Assembly: GCA_011947345.1 (NCBI GenBank)
Contig: JAAVTG010000218.1
Span: forward strand, 19,583-83,582
Length of the DNA stretch: 64,000 nucleotides
Direction: 5' to 3'
Origin: Phytophthora quininea
Taxonomy: Eukaryota > Oomycota > Peronosporomycetes > Peronosporales > Peronosporaceae
Shown here: in pieces, positions 43,815 to 53,967 of the stretch
Layout: the number at the start of each line of letters is the position of its first letter
Position numbering within the stretch: position 1 is the stretch's first letter
Program-made: the position numbers and the translations under genes
The notes under the pieces: model-generated
The model's database searches: none
The model's input: the letters and a program-made list of their open reading frames with translations, nothing else
Told to the model about the DNA's origin: nothing

Positions 43815-44567
43815 ATGCTGACTATCGCGCGTCGTTCGGGCGCTCTTGCGAGGACCTCAGCCATCCGCAGCGCCTCGTCGGTGGCCCCCAGCCTTCCTCG
43901 GCCCCTGCTGAGCGTGGCAACATCCAGGACTTGCTGGCGGGCAACGCCACGGCTCGCAACGGCGTCGGTACGTGGTTCTGGTACAGATTAGAGATCGGGT
44001 GACACTAGTCCCCTAATAGCCTCCCTCTGTATGCCCATTAGAGTACGTCGTGTCGCGCGTGGATGACCTGGTCAACTGGGGTCGCAAGAGCTCTCTGTGG
44101 CCCATTACCTTCGGTCTGGCCTGCTGCGCCGTCGAGATGATGCACAGCGGTATGTGACGTTTGTACCGCTTGAGTGGTCCTTCGGTGGCTGATGTCTTGT
44201 GTTATGTGACGGTAGCCGGCTCCCGGTACGACTTCGAGCGCATGGGTATGGTGTTCCGAGCTTCCCCTCGTCAGACGGACGTCATGATCGTTGCTGGTAC
44301 ACTTACCAACAAGATGGCGCCGGCCTTGCGCCGCGTGTACGACCAGATGCCCGAGCCCCGCTATGTGGTGTCCATGGGCAGCTGCGCCAATGGCGGAGGC
44401 TACTACCACTACTCGTACGCTGTGGTGCGTGGCGTGGACCGTGTGCTGCCTGTGGACATTTATGTGCCTGGTTGTCCCCCACTGCCGAGGCGCTGCTGTT
44501 CGGTCTCATGCAGCTGCAGAAGAAGGTGAAGGGCAACAAGTCCCTGCTGCTCAAGCTGAGAAAGTAG
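43815..44567 (+). CDS. NDUFS7: complex I subunit NDUFS7/PSST, tandem copy 1, two frame breaks
   Basis: Exons 43815-43977, 44042-44149, 44216-44567. Phases and the exon 2 length of 108 are the same as in the other copies. Exon 1 gives an Arg/Ser-rich mitochondrial presequence. Exon 2 has CCAVEMM, the tandem Cys pair that binds iron-sulfur cluster N2. Exon 3 has [11 protein letters not shown] and GCPP, the other two ligands. Two C runs are one base short: 43885-43889 in exon 1 and 44476-44480 just after GCPP. Exon 3 is 352 bases against 353 in the intact copies. These are probably undercalls. The product transfers electrons to ubiquinone in the inner-membrane complex. Confidence 0.9.
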
Positions 44568-44937
44568 TCGGCTTGAAGGATGCAGGAGTTGTGAGCTTCT
44601 GGGCCTGTATACGTTGAGGGGAAGAACACAATGAACAAATGAATTTGGATGAAAAGAAACAGCAGAGAGAAGTCGGTGCGTACCTTGAGAGATGTTGGAG
44701 TGTGTCCTGATGACTTGGAAGCAGGAGGTTGGAACGGGATTGGCTGGAGTGTTGAGTAGTGCCATCATCCAGAGAGTAGACGAATCACCCGGTTGAAGTC
44801 TTGGCCTGCTGGCAGACCCCATTGGTGTGGAGCTGGGAAATCGGCGTCATCCAGATCCCCGCATAAACGGTGGCCAGATGGAGTCGACGTCCTTGGCCCG
44901 TCGAGTCAAATCACTTCTTGTGTTGTCGTCTTGAACT

Positions 44938-45702
44938 ATGCAACGGTTTGGTTCTGGTGTGGTGTCAACGGTGAAGAGCTCGCTGCGGCAGGTTCCAAGA
45001 CTGCATCGCCGTGTTAGCAGCACCGCTCCTGCAGTAGGCTCGGAAGCCCTCCAGCGTGGGAGTATCGGAGACCTCATGGCGGGGAATGCCGTCGCCCGGA
45101 ACAGCACTGGTACGTCCACGTAGGAGCCTTGGTGGGGTCTGAATGACCGACTATCTGGTCCCCTCTGCTTGTAGAGTACGTCGTGTCCCGCCTGGACGAC
45201 CTCATCGACTGGAGTCGAAAGGGTTCCTTGTGGCCGATGACCTTCGGACTCGCCTGCTGCGCCGTGGAAATGATGCACTCTGGTGGGTTGTCTTCGAAAG
45301 TTCTTGGACCTCTCCAGACAAACACTAACATGTTGTGTCTCCCTTGGTAGCCGGCTCGCGATACGACTTTGAGCGCATGGGTCTGCTGTTCCGTGCGTCC
45401 CCACGCCAAACCGACGTCATGATCGTCTCGGGCACCGTCACCAACAAGATGGCGCCGGCGATCCGCCGGATCTACGACCAGATGCCGGAGCCGCGCTACG
45501 TGATCTCCATGGGGAGCTGTGCCAACGGTGGAGGCTACTACCACTACTCGTACTCAGTCGTCCGCGGCGTCGACCGTCTCATGCCTGTGGACGTGTATGT
45601 GCCGGGGTGTCCTCCCACAGCCGAGGCGCTGCTGTTCGGCATCATGCAGCTCCAGAAGAAGATCAAGGGCAAAAGGCCCTGCTGCTCAAACTGCGCAAAT
45701 AA
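44938..45702 (+). CDS. NDUFS7: complex I subunit NDUFS7/PSST, tandem copy 2, one late frame break
   Basis: Exons 44938-45109, 45175-45282, 45351-45702. The first ATG at 44938 opens a presequence without acidic residues ([20 protein letters not shown]). All four N2 ligands are present ([21 protein letters not shown]). One base is missing in or next to the A run 45671-45674, so the last ten codons are out of frame. Read literally the protein gains about 30 foreign residues and stops at 45799. Exon 3 is 352 bases long. Spacing to copy 1 is only 370 bp, head to tail. Confidence 0.9.
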
Positions 45703-46188
45703 GAACTGGGTCCGAGACCGCTTTCGCGTTGACAATCTGCAAAGAGAAGCAGACCAAGGCGATCGGGTTGTCGATTCGGGAGGTCCACCTCGTTCATAAA
45801 GCGTCCGCCAAGACTGGCCGTCAACGAAGCAGCATCAACAACCGGCAGGTAGTTTCTCTCGTGTAAGTAGCTAGTGGGCCGTGAACATTAATTCTCAGCG
45901 CTGGAATGCATACAATTTCCATACATTTGAGAAAACAGCTGAAAAGTCTTAGTGTATCCATAAACTTCAACGAGGTCACTTCAACCTCCCGATGCACAGG
46001 ATCACCGTCTTTTGCAACCCCGTGGAGGGTGGCCGTCAACGCGTACGCGGCAGCGGCCAATTGCTCCGGGCACGTCGCAAGCCTGTCGGACCCCTCCTTC
46101 CCGCTGCGCTGCTGGCCCCAGATTCCTCGGGTGCGGTCCCCCAAGTCCCGAGCCTATCCGATTGCAACCGCCAACGTCTTCCAACACC

Positions 46189-46972
46189 ATGTTCCGCGTC
46201 GGTTCGAAGCTCGTGAAGTCCGCCGTCAAGGGCCCAGTGGCAGTGCCAGGCCCCCGTGCGCTCCACTCCAGCCCCGCGGTCGCAGCGGTGGCTCAGACCC
46301 AGCCGCAGGAACAACTGCCAGTCTCTCAGCGCGGCAACGTCGCTGATCTCATTGCCGGCAACGCGGCAGCCCGTGACGGCGTTGGTAGAGAACCACCGAT
46401 GTATAGCAACCTCTTATAGCGTGGTTCTTGACAGTGATGTGCGCTTGTAGAGTACGTGGTGTCGCGTCTTGATGACCTCGTCAACTGGGGCCGCAAGAGC
46501 TCACTCTGGCCCATTTCCTTCGGTTTGGCTTGCTGCGCCGTCGAGATGATGCACGCCGGTACGTCCACCCCTTGAGAATGGCATTGCCTCTTGTTTGACG
46601 CTGTTTCTTGACACGATAGCCGGATCACGCTACGACTTCGAGCGCATGGGTATGGTGTTCCGAGCTTCGCCTCGTCAGACTGACGTCATGATCGTCGCTG
46701 GCACCTTGACCAACAAAATGGCGCCGGCGCTGCGCCGTATTTACGACCAAATGCCCGAGCCGCGCTACGTCGTGTCGCTGGGAAGCTGCGCCAACGGTGG
46801 TGGGTATTACCACTACTCATACGCCGTCGTCCGCGGAGTGGATCGCGTCGTTCCGGTTGACATTTACGTCCCAGGTTGCCCACCGACTGCGGAAGCCTTG
46901 GTCTTCGGACTGATGCAGCTCCAGAAGAAAGTGAAGGGTAACAAGTCACTCTTGCTAAAGTTGAGAAAGTAA
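46189..46972 (+). CDS. NDUFS7: complex I subunit NDUFS7/PSST, tandem copy 3, intact
   Basis: Exons 46189-46384, 46451-46558, 46620-46972, all in frame. Presequence of about 45 residues ([20 protein letters not shown]), then the conserved RGN-x-ADL-AGN-AARD start of the mature protein, [24 protein letters not shown] and GCPPTAEAL, ending KLRK. The family's usual size is met (about 217 residues). This copy serves as the reference for judging the breaks in copies 1, 2 and 5. Start chosen at the first ATG. Confidence 0.95.
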
Positions 46973-47414
46973 TTGGGAGATGACTCTGTTGTAGTGGGTC
47001 CTGGAAATCAAACGAAGGTGTCAGAGCATAACAAGATTGCAATGAAGTTAGCGACCTACAGCTCACCGTTCTTGTTGTCGCCCAGCAGCAATTCTGCCCA
47101 GCTCAAAAGACAAAGTGAGCGACAACCTTAGAGGGAAGGCGGTACCATATTTCTTTCGTGCTGTCAGTTGATGGCCAGTTCTTGTTGATGGCCGACGAAT
47201 ACCTTCGTTTCCCGATCACCTCACAGTGAAGCAGTGTTATCATCCACAACTTTGAGTTTCTCAAACTTCTTTGTTCGTCTTGGTGGCCATCAACATCGAT
47301 GCAGGGTGTCGACAGCCTCGGGGCTGGACCTCTCCTTTTCCCGACGGTGTTCTCCATTCCTCACCGCAGATTCTTTCAGTCGACCAGGAAATTGGAGCTC
47401 CATCGATCGCCACC

Positions 47415-48175
47415 ATGCTCCGCTTTAGTTCGCAGCTTTGCCAGAGCGCTACGACGTTCACGAAGCCGGTGGTGTCGTTCAACGTCTCTCGATTGCTCCA
47501 CGCGAGCTCCACGGTCGCGAACGAGACGACGAAAGCGACGCAACGCGGAAGCATCGCCGACCTGGTCGCCGGTAACGCCGCAGCTCGGGACAGTGCTGGT
47601 AGGTATTCGCAATCTATTTTGCTTCGTCGTCATTAGGACTGACCTTGGTCTTGTAGAGTATGTCATCTCTCGCCTCGACGACCTCATCAATTGGGGTCGC
47701 AAGAGTTCGCTTTGGCCGGTTCAGTTCGGGCTCGCGTGCTGTGCTGTGGAGATGATGCATGCCGGTACGATTTCCTCCATTCTCCACCGCTTTCGTATCG
47801 ATTTCTAACTGTGTTGATGCAGCTGGTTCACGCTACGACTTTGAGCGTATGGGGATGGTCTTCCGCGGGTCTCCTCGTCAAACCGACGTCATGATCGTCG
47901 CCGGGACGTTGACCAACAAGATGGCGCCGGCGCTGCGCCGGATCTACGACCAAATGCTCGAGCCCCGCTACGTGGTGTCCATGGGCAGCTGCGCCAATGG
48001 AGGAGGCTACTACCACTACTCGTACGCGGTGGTGCGTGGCGTTGACCGTATCGTTCCTGTGGACATCTACGTTCCAGAATGCCCTCCGACAGCTGAGGCC
48101 CTGGTGTTTGGACTAATCCAGTTGCAGAAAAAGGTGAAAGGAAACAAGTCACTGCTGCTGAAGCTCCGCAAGTAA
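47415..48175 (+). CDS. NDUFS7: complex I subunit NDUFS7/PSST, tandem copy 4, intact frame
   Basis: Exons 47415-47598, 47657-47764, 47823-48175. Presequence [20 protein letters not shown] is followed by the conserved core. The N2 Cys ligands are all present, but the glycine before the last ligand is Glu ([11 protein letters not shown], where the others have VPGCPP), and Leu replaces Pro in the preceding DQMPEPRY motif (DQMLEPRY). Both changes sit next to the ubiquinone-side cluster, so this copy may be drifting. The upstream 200 bp hold an in-frame extension that I do not take as coding. Confidence 0.92.
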
Positions 48176-48763
48176 AAGCAGGTCACGTCGACTAGGCTTT
48201 GAAGCTTCCGCAAGGAAAAAAACTGTTGGAATGATGGGCTTCAAGTTCTTGTCAACTACGTAGGCTTTATTGAAGGTAAAGGTGTTCGCCCCAGGGTGGT
48301 AAACCAGCTAAGCTAAGCTCAAGACTGCGATATCTGTGTGAGCAGAGTTCTATTGCAACAGTCCTAGACAAGTTCGAACTGGTAGCAATATCATGGCCGT
48401 GAAGCGATTGGAGTGTTCGTCCAAGTTGGAGCTGTAGATCTCAAATACTGCTAATGGCCAACAAATGAAACGATCCAGCACAATCCACAGAGTCTTGAAG
48501 ATCACGCGTGGTTTGTATTGCCGCATACCGGTAGCGTAAAGGCAACCTGGATCTCCCGGAAGGTTCGCGAGATGGGGAAAAGAAACCTGTGTGTGCGTTT
48601 GTACTTTTCACTATTCATCTTCAGCTTTCGGTGTACCTCCCAATCCTTCACATCATATCGATCGTGCTCTAGAGTCTACTCTAGGCTGGATTCCACGCTT
48701 ACCGAAGACTAACGTTACCACGTACGAGGGTCTCACTTCAGAATTGGGTTCTGGACTGGCACC
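48176..48763. other. intergenic
   Basis: No gene is supported between the fourth NDUFS7 copy and the membrane-protein gene. Confidence 0.4.
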
Positions 48764-49783
48764 ATGACTGTCGATCTCTGTCTAGTCCCCGTCATGGAAC
48801 TCTACATGTTCGACCCCAGCAGCGTTGCCGAGCCCGTCGGTTTTGTATCGTGTTCCCAGCTAGGCTCCTCCTGCGAGACAAGAGATTGCAGTTGTCGTAA
48901 CGCTACAACCTCCTCGATCGGTGGCTCCGTCGTGGAGTTACCTGTTTGTGTGGACAACGACGAGCAATGTCAAGCTTCACAGGCTGTGATTTGTGATGGA
49001 TCTCCAGGTGATTCGACCGCATCGGGTAGCTCTGGCCTAACGTCTACGAAACCATCGAGTGGACCAGCACCAAGTCCCGCTGTCGGACGCTCAAATATTG
49101 TGTCGACCTCGTACGACCACTCGAATACTACGATTCTGCTCGGTATTGCTGCCAGTATCGTGGTGGCTGTGGCGCTCGTCGCACTGCTGGTACGGCGTCT
49201 CCGTAAGAAACGAAACAATAAGCTCAAGTCGACGAACCGTGGCTCCATGTTACCATCTCCAGCAAATACACTTGGACGTACACGCACGTCAAGTCCGTTC
49301 CCAGCTTTGGACCCCCGTTCACGGAGGACATCGTCTTGGCGCCGACAAAGGAGCGTTGATCGAGAGCATATCGACGGCTTCGACGGTCAGGGTGATGGAG
49401 ATGTTAGGGGTCCTTATGCTGCAGCAAACGAAGGCGAACGTATCCCCAACCAACACCAGCAGAATTCAAGAACGAAGCATGCTAGGAGTCCAGGTTCAGG
49501 TGAATTTCATGGAAGATGGAAGAGCGACGCCACCATTTCGTCCGACAAAAGCACTTTGCGCGTAATGCCGCCATCCAACCCCTTGAGGCTGTTGAAAGCA
49601 CCTCGTTTAAAGACACCGAGCCAACATGGTCCTGACGAGGGTCGGTTCGATTCTAGTTTGACCGATTCGAGTGCCAACATCCACCGCAGTACCGGTGCAT
49701 CTTCCGCTTCGTTCGGTTTTGCAGATTCGGACTCCAGCGACGAAAGCATCGTGTACGGGGTCGTCAAGGAACTCGAAATTTAG
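48764..49783 (+). CDS. single-pass membrane protein with Cys-containing ectodomain, unknown
   Basis: Unbroken 339-residue frame, ATG 48764. The first 75 residues carry about nine cysteines. A Ser/Thr/Pro-rich stalk (about 80-120) follows, then a hydrophobic helix (ILLGIAASIVVAVALVALLV, about 125-145) and a strongly basic stop-transfer sequence (RRLRKKRNNK). The remaining 190 residues are polar, Ser-rich and probably disordered, with an acidic end (DSDSSDESIVYG). The first 20 residues are only weakly signal-like, so an upstream exon may be missing. Likely a type I surface protein. Function unknown. Confidence 0.65.
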   Translation: MTVDLCLVPVMELYMFDPSSVAEPVGFVSCSQLGSSCETRDCSCRNATTSSIGGSVVELPVCVDNDEQCQASQAVICDGSPGDSTASGSSGLTSTKPSSGPAPSPAVGRSNIVSTSYDHSNTTILLGIAASIVVAVALVALLVRRLRKKRNNKLKSTNRGSMLPSPANTLGRTRTSSPFPALDPRSRRTSSWRRQRSVDREHIDGFDGQGDGDVRGPYAAANEGERIPNQHQQNSRTKHARSPGSGEFHGRWKSDATISSDKSTLRVMPPSNPLRLLKAPRLKTPSQHGPDEGRFDSSLTDSSANIHRSTGASSASFGFADSDSSDESIVYGVVKELEI

Positions 49784-49984
49784 GATTCAAGCCAAAGAGG
49801 CTTTGGCAAAGACTACAGCAGCAGAATAACAAACTTGAATCTGTTTCTGAAGTTATAGATCCTGTGGTGTACGGATTACAGGAAGTTCGTGTCTAATTCC
49901 AAGACCACTTGCCGGTGATCCGTAAACCGCTTGAAATGACGAGACCGAGCCCGGAGTGAGTTTCCAATTTACCAGTCCCCCACC

Positions 49985-50702
49985 ATGCCATTGTTTGCGG
50001 TGGTAATCATCTGCTTCGCGAGTCTCACCTTCGTCCCAGTGTCGGCCAATCGACTCGCTCTCGTTCGGCCGAGACCGACACCTGAGAATTGGAAACGTCA
50101 AAGAAGCCGAAGAGCGGATCCAAATCCCTGTCATGTCGTCACTTGCTGGGAAACTGAGAGCGGCAAAGCAGGCCAAGGAGGCCGAGAAGTGGGAAGACAT
50201 TGACTACTGGTTCAAATTAGGTTGGGCCCCTGAGAGGGTCAAAACCGAGTTAAAACTGGCCGAGAAGTTTGGCGAGAAGCTCAAGAAGGACAAGAATTAC
50301 AAACTTTACCGCAAATACCTGACGAAGTTTGAAGGCAGACTGGACGAGCTGCTGGACCAAAACCTCCCGACTATCAACATTTGGTCATTGTTGGGGCTCG
50401 AGAAAACTCCGTGGAAACTCATCAAGGACTCGGATGAATTGAGAATCTACATCGACTACGTCAACCTGTTGGACCACAAACTGCTCCAGTCGAGTACTTT
50501 TCATAAGCTATCCCCTGGCGAGATCTACTTCCCAAAGTCCCGAACCGAATTTCTGGCGAAGCTGAGAGTTCGGACTGCGATGGAAAGACCCGAAGAGTAC
50601 GTCAAGTGGTCACTGGGACTTGAAGGGCTGACAGGAGCAGAACTCACGAAACATGTCAACTATCGGTACTTGAAGGAGTACCTCAGCAAGATCCAATCGT
50701 AA
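49985..50702 (+). CDS. RXLR-EER effector with a frame break between signal peptide and RXLR
   Basis: ATG 49985 gives a good signal peptide (PLFAVVIICFASLTFVPV). In the next frame follow RHLR and, after KEA, EER (about 50080-50115), then an unbroken core to TAA 50700-50702: WEDIDYWF, LKLAEKFGEKL with YKLYRKYLTKFEG, LGLEKTPWKLI with IYIDYVNLLD, and LGLEGLTGAEL with the HVNYRYLKEYL end. The break lies near 50045-50060. It is not at a long homopolymer, so it may be real. If real, the core would not be secreted. It lies inside the NDUFS7 array. Confidence 0.83.
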
Positions 50703-50868
50703 GAGTTTTTCTCGCGTTAAAACGTTAACATTTGTGGCTTTAGCGACCTACTAGTCACCAAGATCGACCCTATGCAGGTCTTGGGGTGTATTTTGTAAGA
50801 GCCGCGGATGGTGTTCGCAAGATCCGAATCTCCAAATTGTTTTTCAAACTGGTGAATCGTTCGGCAAC

Positions 50869-51180
50869 TCATCGATTGAACATTGGAATTCTCACGGTTC
50901 CGTTGCTTTTCATTTGCCGTAAGAGCTCCTCGTTATTGATGGCCTGGGCCTCTATGGCAGCTCGCTTGCCGTAGTTTGCTTGTCCGAAGACACCCGAGAC
51001 ATTGCCTCTTTCTTCCTTCCAGGCGTCCTCTTTGTTGTCGCTCTTGAGACCTCGCAGGAATTTGATGTCCTTGATCGAAGTACCAACTGACATAGCAGTC
51101 TTTGAGACGTTAGCTGCAGCTGAGGAAACAACAGCGATGGAAGCCACAACAGCGGAGATCAGCAGGTACGAAAAGCGCAC
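50869..51180 (-). pseudogene. small RXLR-type effector, expected start codon GTG
   Basis: The frame is open for 103 residues: signal peptide (SYLLISAVVASIAVV), KFLR at 40-43 for RXLR, EER at 56-58 and a short C terminus. The codon at the expected start (51178-51180) is GTG, with the typical second codons of effector starts (CGC TTT). An in-frame TAA lies 24 bp upstream with no ATG between. The next in-frame ATG falls after the signal peptide. It may have lost its start recently, or the base is wrong. It does not belong to the main family. Confidence 0.7.
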
Positions 51181-51254
51181 GAGGATATTCTGTGTCGGGA
51201 CTTAGCGGTTGGGGGCAAATTCGAGAATGAAAAGCCTTCGAGCTCGAAATGTAG

Positions 51255-53094
51255 GATTAATGCAAGAGAAAGAAGAAGCTTTTGGACTCAAGGTCGATTG
51301 AGGCGGACGACCTGGAGCTGTTTACTTCAGAATCAGGCGAAACGTGGTTAAAAGCGGACAGCCCGGACGTGAAGAGTATGCAAAGGAGCGGGATCACGCA
51401 GAAGAAGGTCAAGGCCTTGCTGAAGGATGAACTCAGCGACATTGCTATGATCAAAGCCGTCCTTACCAAGGTCCGTCCAGCTACCGGGCTCTGGAATTCC
51501 ATCCACATTCTGACACAACTTCCTGACTCCTCAGAGTATCAACTGGAAGTTGATGACCCCAGTTCGACAACTTTTGAGGCATACACAACAATTGCGCAAA
51601 ACCTCAAAGACTCTGCGGAGGTGACTGAATTGGTGCGAACCTTGGCGGGCGTGGCTCAGCAAAAGACTTCGAAAACCCCATTTTTTGTGCTGGAGAACTC
51701 GACGGGCACCGGAAAGACTCAAATGTCCTTCAACTTGGATGCCAGAGACGAACTCGATGTGTTCTATGTTTTATGTTCCAGCGCTGGGGACTTGGAACAA
51801 CCGATATACAGCGAGTTTCGCTCGAGGGCAGTGGCGTTCAAAGCTTGTATTACGAACGATTTGGCGGCGATGGCAACGAATGACGGATCTGTCTTTGATT
51901 TCGAAGCGATGGAAAACTTGCACTTGTACAGGTTTTTACTTGGGGCACTCCGTGGCGATTCAAAGTTTTCTGGGACTGCCACACGAAAGGAAGTCACGGA
52001 TGAGTTGGACAGAAGAACTAAAGCCTGCGTGTTTTTCCTCGACGAGTTTCCACGGGTGGGGCTATCGTTGGCACAACTGGCGCGTGAAGTTTGCGAGAAG
52101 GAGATTCGGATGATGCGGAATGTGTTTCGATCGTTTGGTCTGCCTGTCATAATCAGTGCCGCGAATGGCACAGCAAGCAACCTGTTCTCGTCACGGGAAT
52201 CGGGACAGTCGCTGCGTCTTCCCGCCTCCCGAAGAAGACATACTGCTGCACCTGACACTAATGGGAGAGCACCGACTTGCTGGAGATGGAGGTCCAACGA
52301 CAATATTGCGACCGCTGAACTGTTCGATGCGCACAAAGATGTTCAAGCCTTTTGTCGATCTGCAGGGACCACTCACAACCCAGACCAACACTCAAACAGG
52401 GAATACCCCTCGAGCCACTTGTCGCTGCTGCTGTCCTTGCAAGCCACGAAGGAGGTTGCTGTGGAGGGAAGTTCTCGTCATTCATGGGACGATTTTTATA
52501 AGAGCTGGGTGTTGCGAAGTCTCTTAGCAATGCTGTCAAGCTTCCAAATGATCTGGGCCACTATGACATCACGGTCCCGTGCCTGTCGGCTTCGAACGTC
52601 GAGTGGCCAGATTGGTTTATGGACGACTGGGAAGACAGTCCTTCAAAACTTGCTAGCTTCACCGGAACGAAGAACTCGACACATATTGACTTGCGCGTTT
52701 TCCCAGGGGAGTATCTGGCGAGTGCAAGGATTATCAAGACTCTTTGTACTTGCAGGGGATGAAATACATTTTGAAGCGCGTTCCACCCTCAAGAATTCAC
52801 TTTGTCGTGACGAGAAGGCATCAGCAGACTTACTTTATGACCCAGTCGGCCTCAGACTTCTTGCGAGATAAAAAAACATGTTTACGCCGATCTTTTAGAG
52901 TGACATCGGACTTGGAGATGTGTGAGATCAGTGGACTCGAAAAGAGTGCGCGCCAGTTAGATGGCAAGCTCGATGGAGCCCCAGTCGAAAATGGATTCGG
53001 TAAGCTCATTTTATTCGTCGAGGTTGGCGATTGGGATCACGATCGAGAGGAGGAGGAGAAAGCACCAGCATCTGTGCATGGTTTGCATGTGTAA
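51255..53094 (+). pseudogene. Crinkler (CRN)-type gene with P-loop NTPase, 5'-truncated and frameshifted
   Basis: From 51270 the frame reads DDLELFTSESGETWLK, SPDVKSMQRSGIT and a NSIHILTQLPD end. This is the order of the Crinkler N-terminal header (DLQLFLAK ... IHVLVVLP) with LFLAK changed to LFTSE. It then has a Walker A motif, STGTGKTQMSF, at about 51698-51730, and CVFFLDEFP as a likely Walker B at about 52025. This matches the header plus NTPase layout described for Crinklers. No ATG precedes the header, and a TAA lies in frame near 51259. After about 52185 the coding signal moves between frames (for example SNVEWPDWFMDDW near 52595), and no C-terminal nuclease can be read. A decayed effector gene. 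Confidence 0.75.
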
Positions 53095-53374
53095 TGTGAC
53101 AATTTTCGCTCTGACGAAGGCGAAAGTTCATCGTTGGCGAAAATCATGCACTCTCAACACGAAATTTGGCGAAACACAAGACGAGCAGAACTGGTGTCAT
53201 AAATCTCCAGCGAATCATTATGGAAGTTCATGGTGATATTTTGGATGTCTTCCTAAGGTAAAATTAAACCCGTTGTTTCATGTTTTTCGAGTTCTTTGAC
53301 AGAGTTAATCACCCATTCAACCATTTTCCAGCTTCTTTCTCAACTTTCCATCACTACGATTCGATTCTTCAAGC

Positions 53375-53740
53375 ATGAATCGGCATTCATTGCTACTACT
53401 GATGACACCCCCTACTTCGCCTGTCACATTGCGGCCAGAATATCTGACGAAGCTGGAAGCACTGAAGCAGTCGGACGAATTCAAAATCTACACGAACTAC
53501 GTCAACAAGGTGGACGACAAAGCGCTCGGCTCGAGTCTGGAAAACTTCCTCACGCTCCAACGCTTGACGACTCCCACTAGATTGTTGTCGATGTTTGGGA
53601 TCAGAGTTTCCAAGAACAATACGGGAAGACATCACTCGGAAATGGAGGGTTGACCGGGAAAGAGCTCACAGATCACGTCAATTATCCCTACTTCAAGGCG
53701 TATTTGGATGGCATGAGCAAGTTAAGGTGCTCAACCAGTC
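53375..53740 (+). pseudogene. deleted RXLR-family effector remnant
   Basis: An ATG at 53375 starts NRHSLLLLM, then directly the unit 2 helix (LKQSDEFKIYTNYVNKVDD), so the RXLR and the first unit are gone. After a shift the end of the family (LTGKELTDHVNYPYFKAYL) appears at about 53650-53715. It lies directly upstream of the fifth NDUFS7 copy. Confidence 0.68.
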
Positions 53741-53967
53741 CGCCCATTGGACGTCAACAATTACTTTCCAAGTGTCGTCATCACCGATCAATTCACCGTC
53801 TTTTGATATATATATCGTTGTGGACGTTAGTGTTTTCGTCCAGGAACGCTGCGAGTTTGGCTATAGTAGTCCTCTCCGACACAATCAGCATGGGCGCCCA
53901 GCGATTAAGCCTTTATCATTTGTGTTGTTTCCCAGTATTGCGCACTTCGACGTCTTACGTGCTTGCA

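Noticed and set aside
43815..44567. Calling NDUFS7 copies 1, 2 and 5 pseudogenes
   Set aside because: Each differs from the intact copies by one (or, in copy 1, two) missing bases in homopolymers while splice sites and ligands are kept, so I list them as genes with doubtful breaks.
44038..47895. Minus-strand His-rich frames in the NDUFS7 array
   Set aside because: They recur in each copy only because they mirror the conserved exons, and the spliced plus-strand genes explain them.
48281..48760. Possible RNA gene or promoter array before the membrane-protein gene
   Set aside because: No tRNA fold, box motifs or repeats could be supported by eye.
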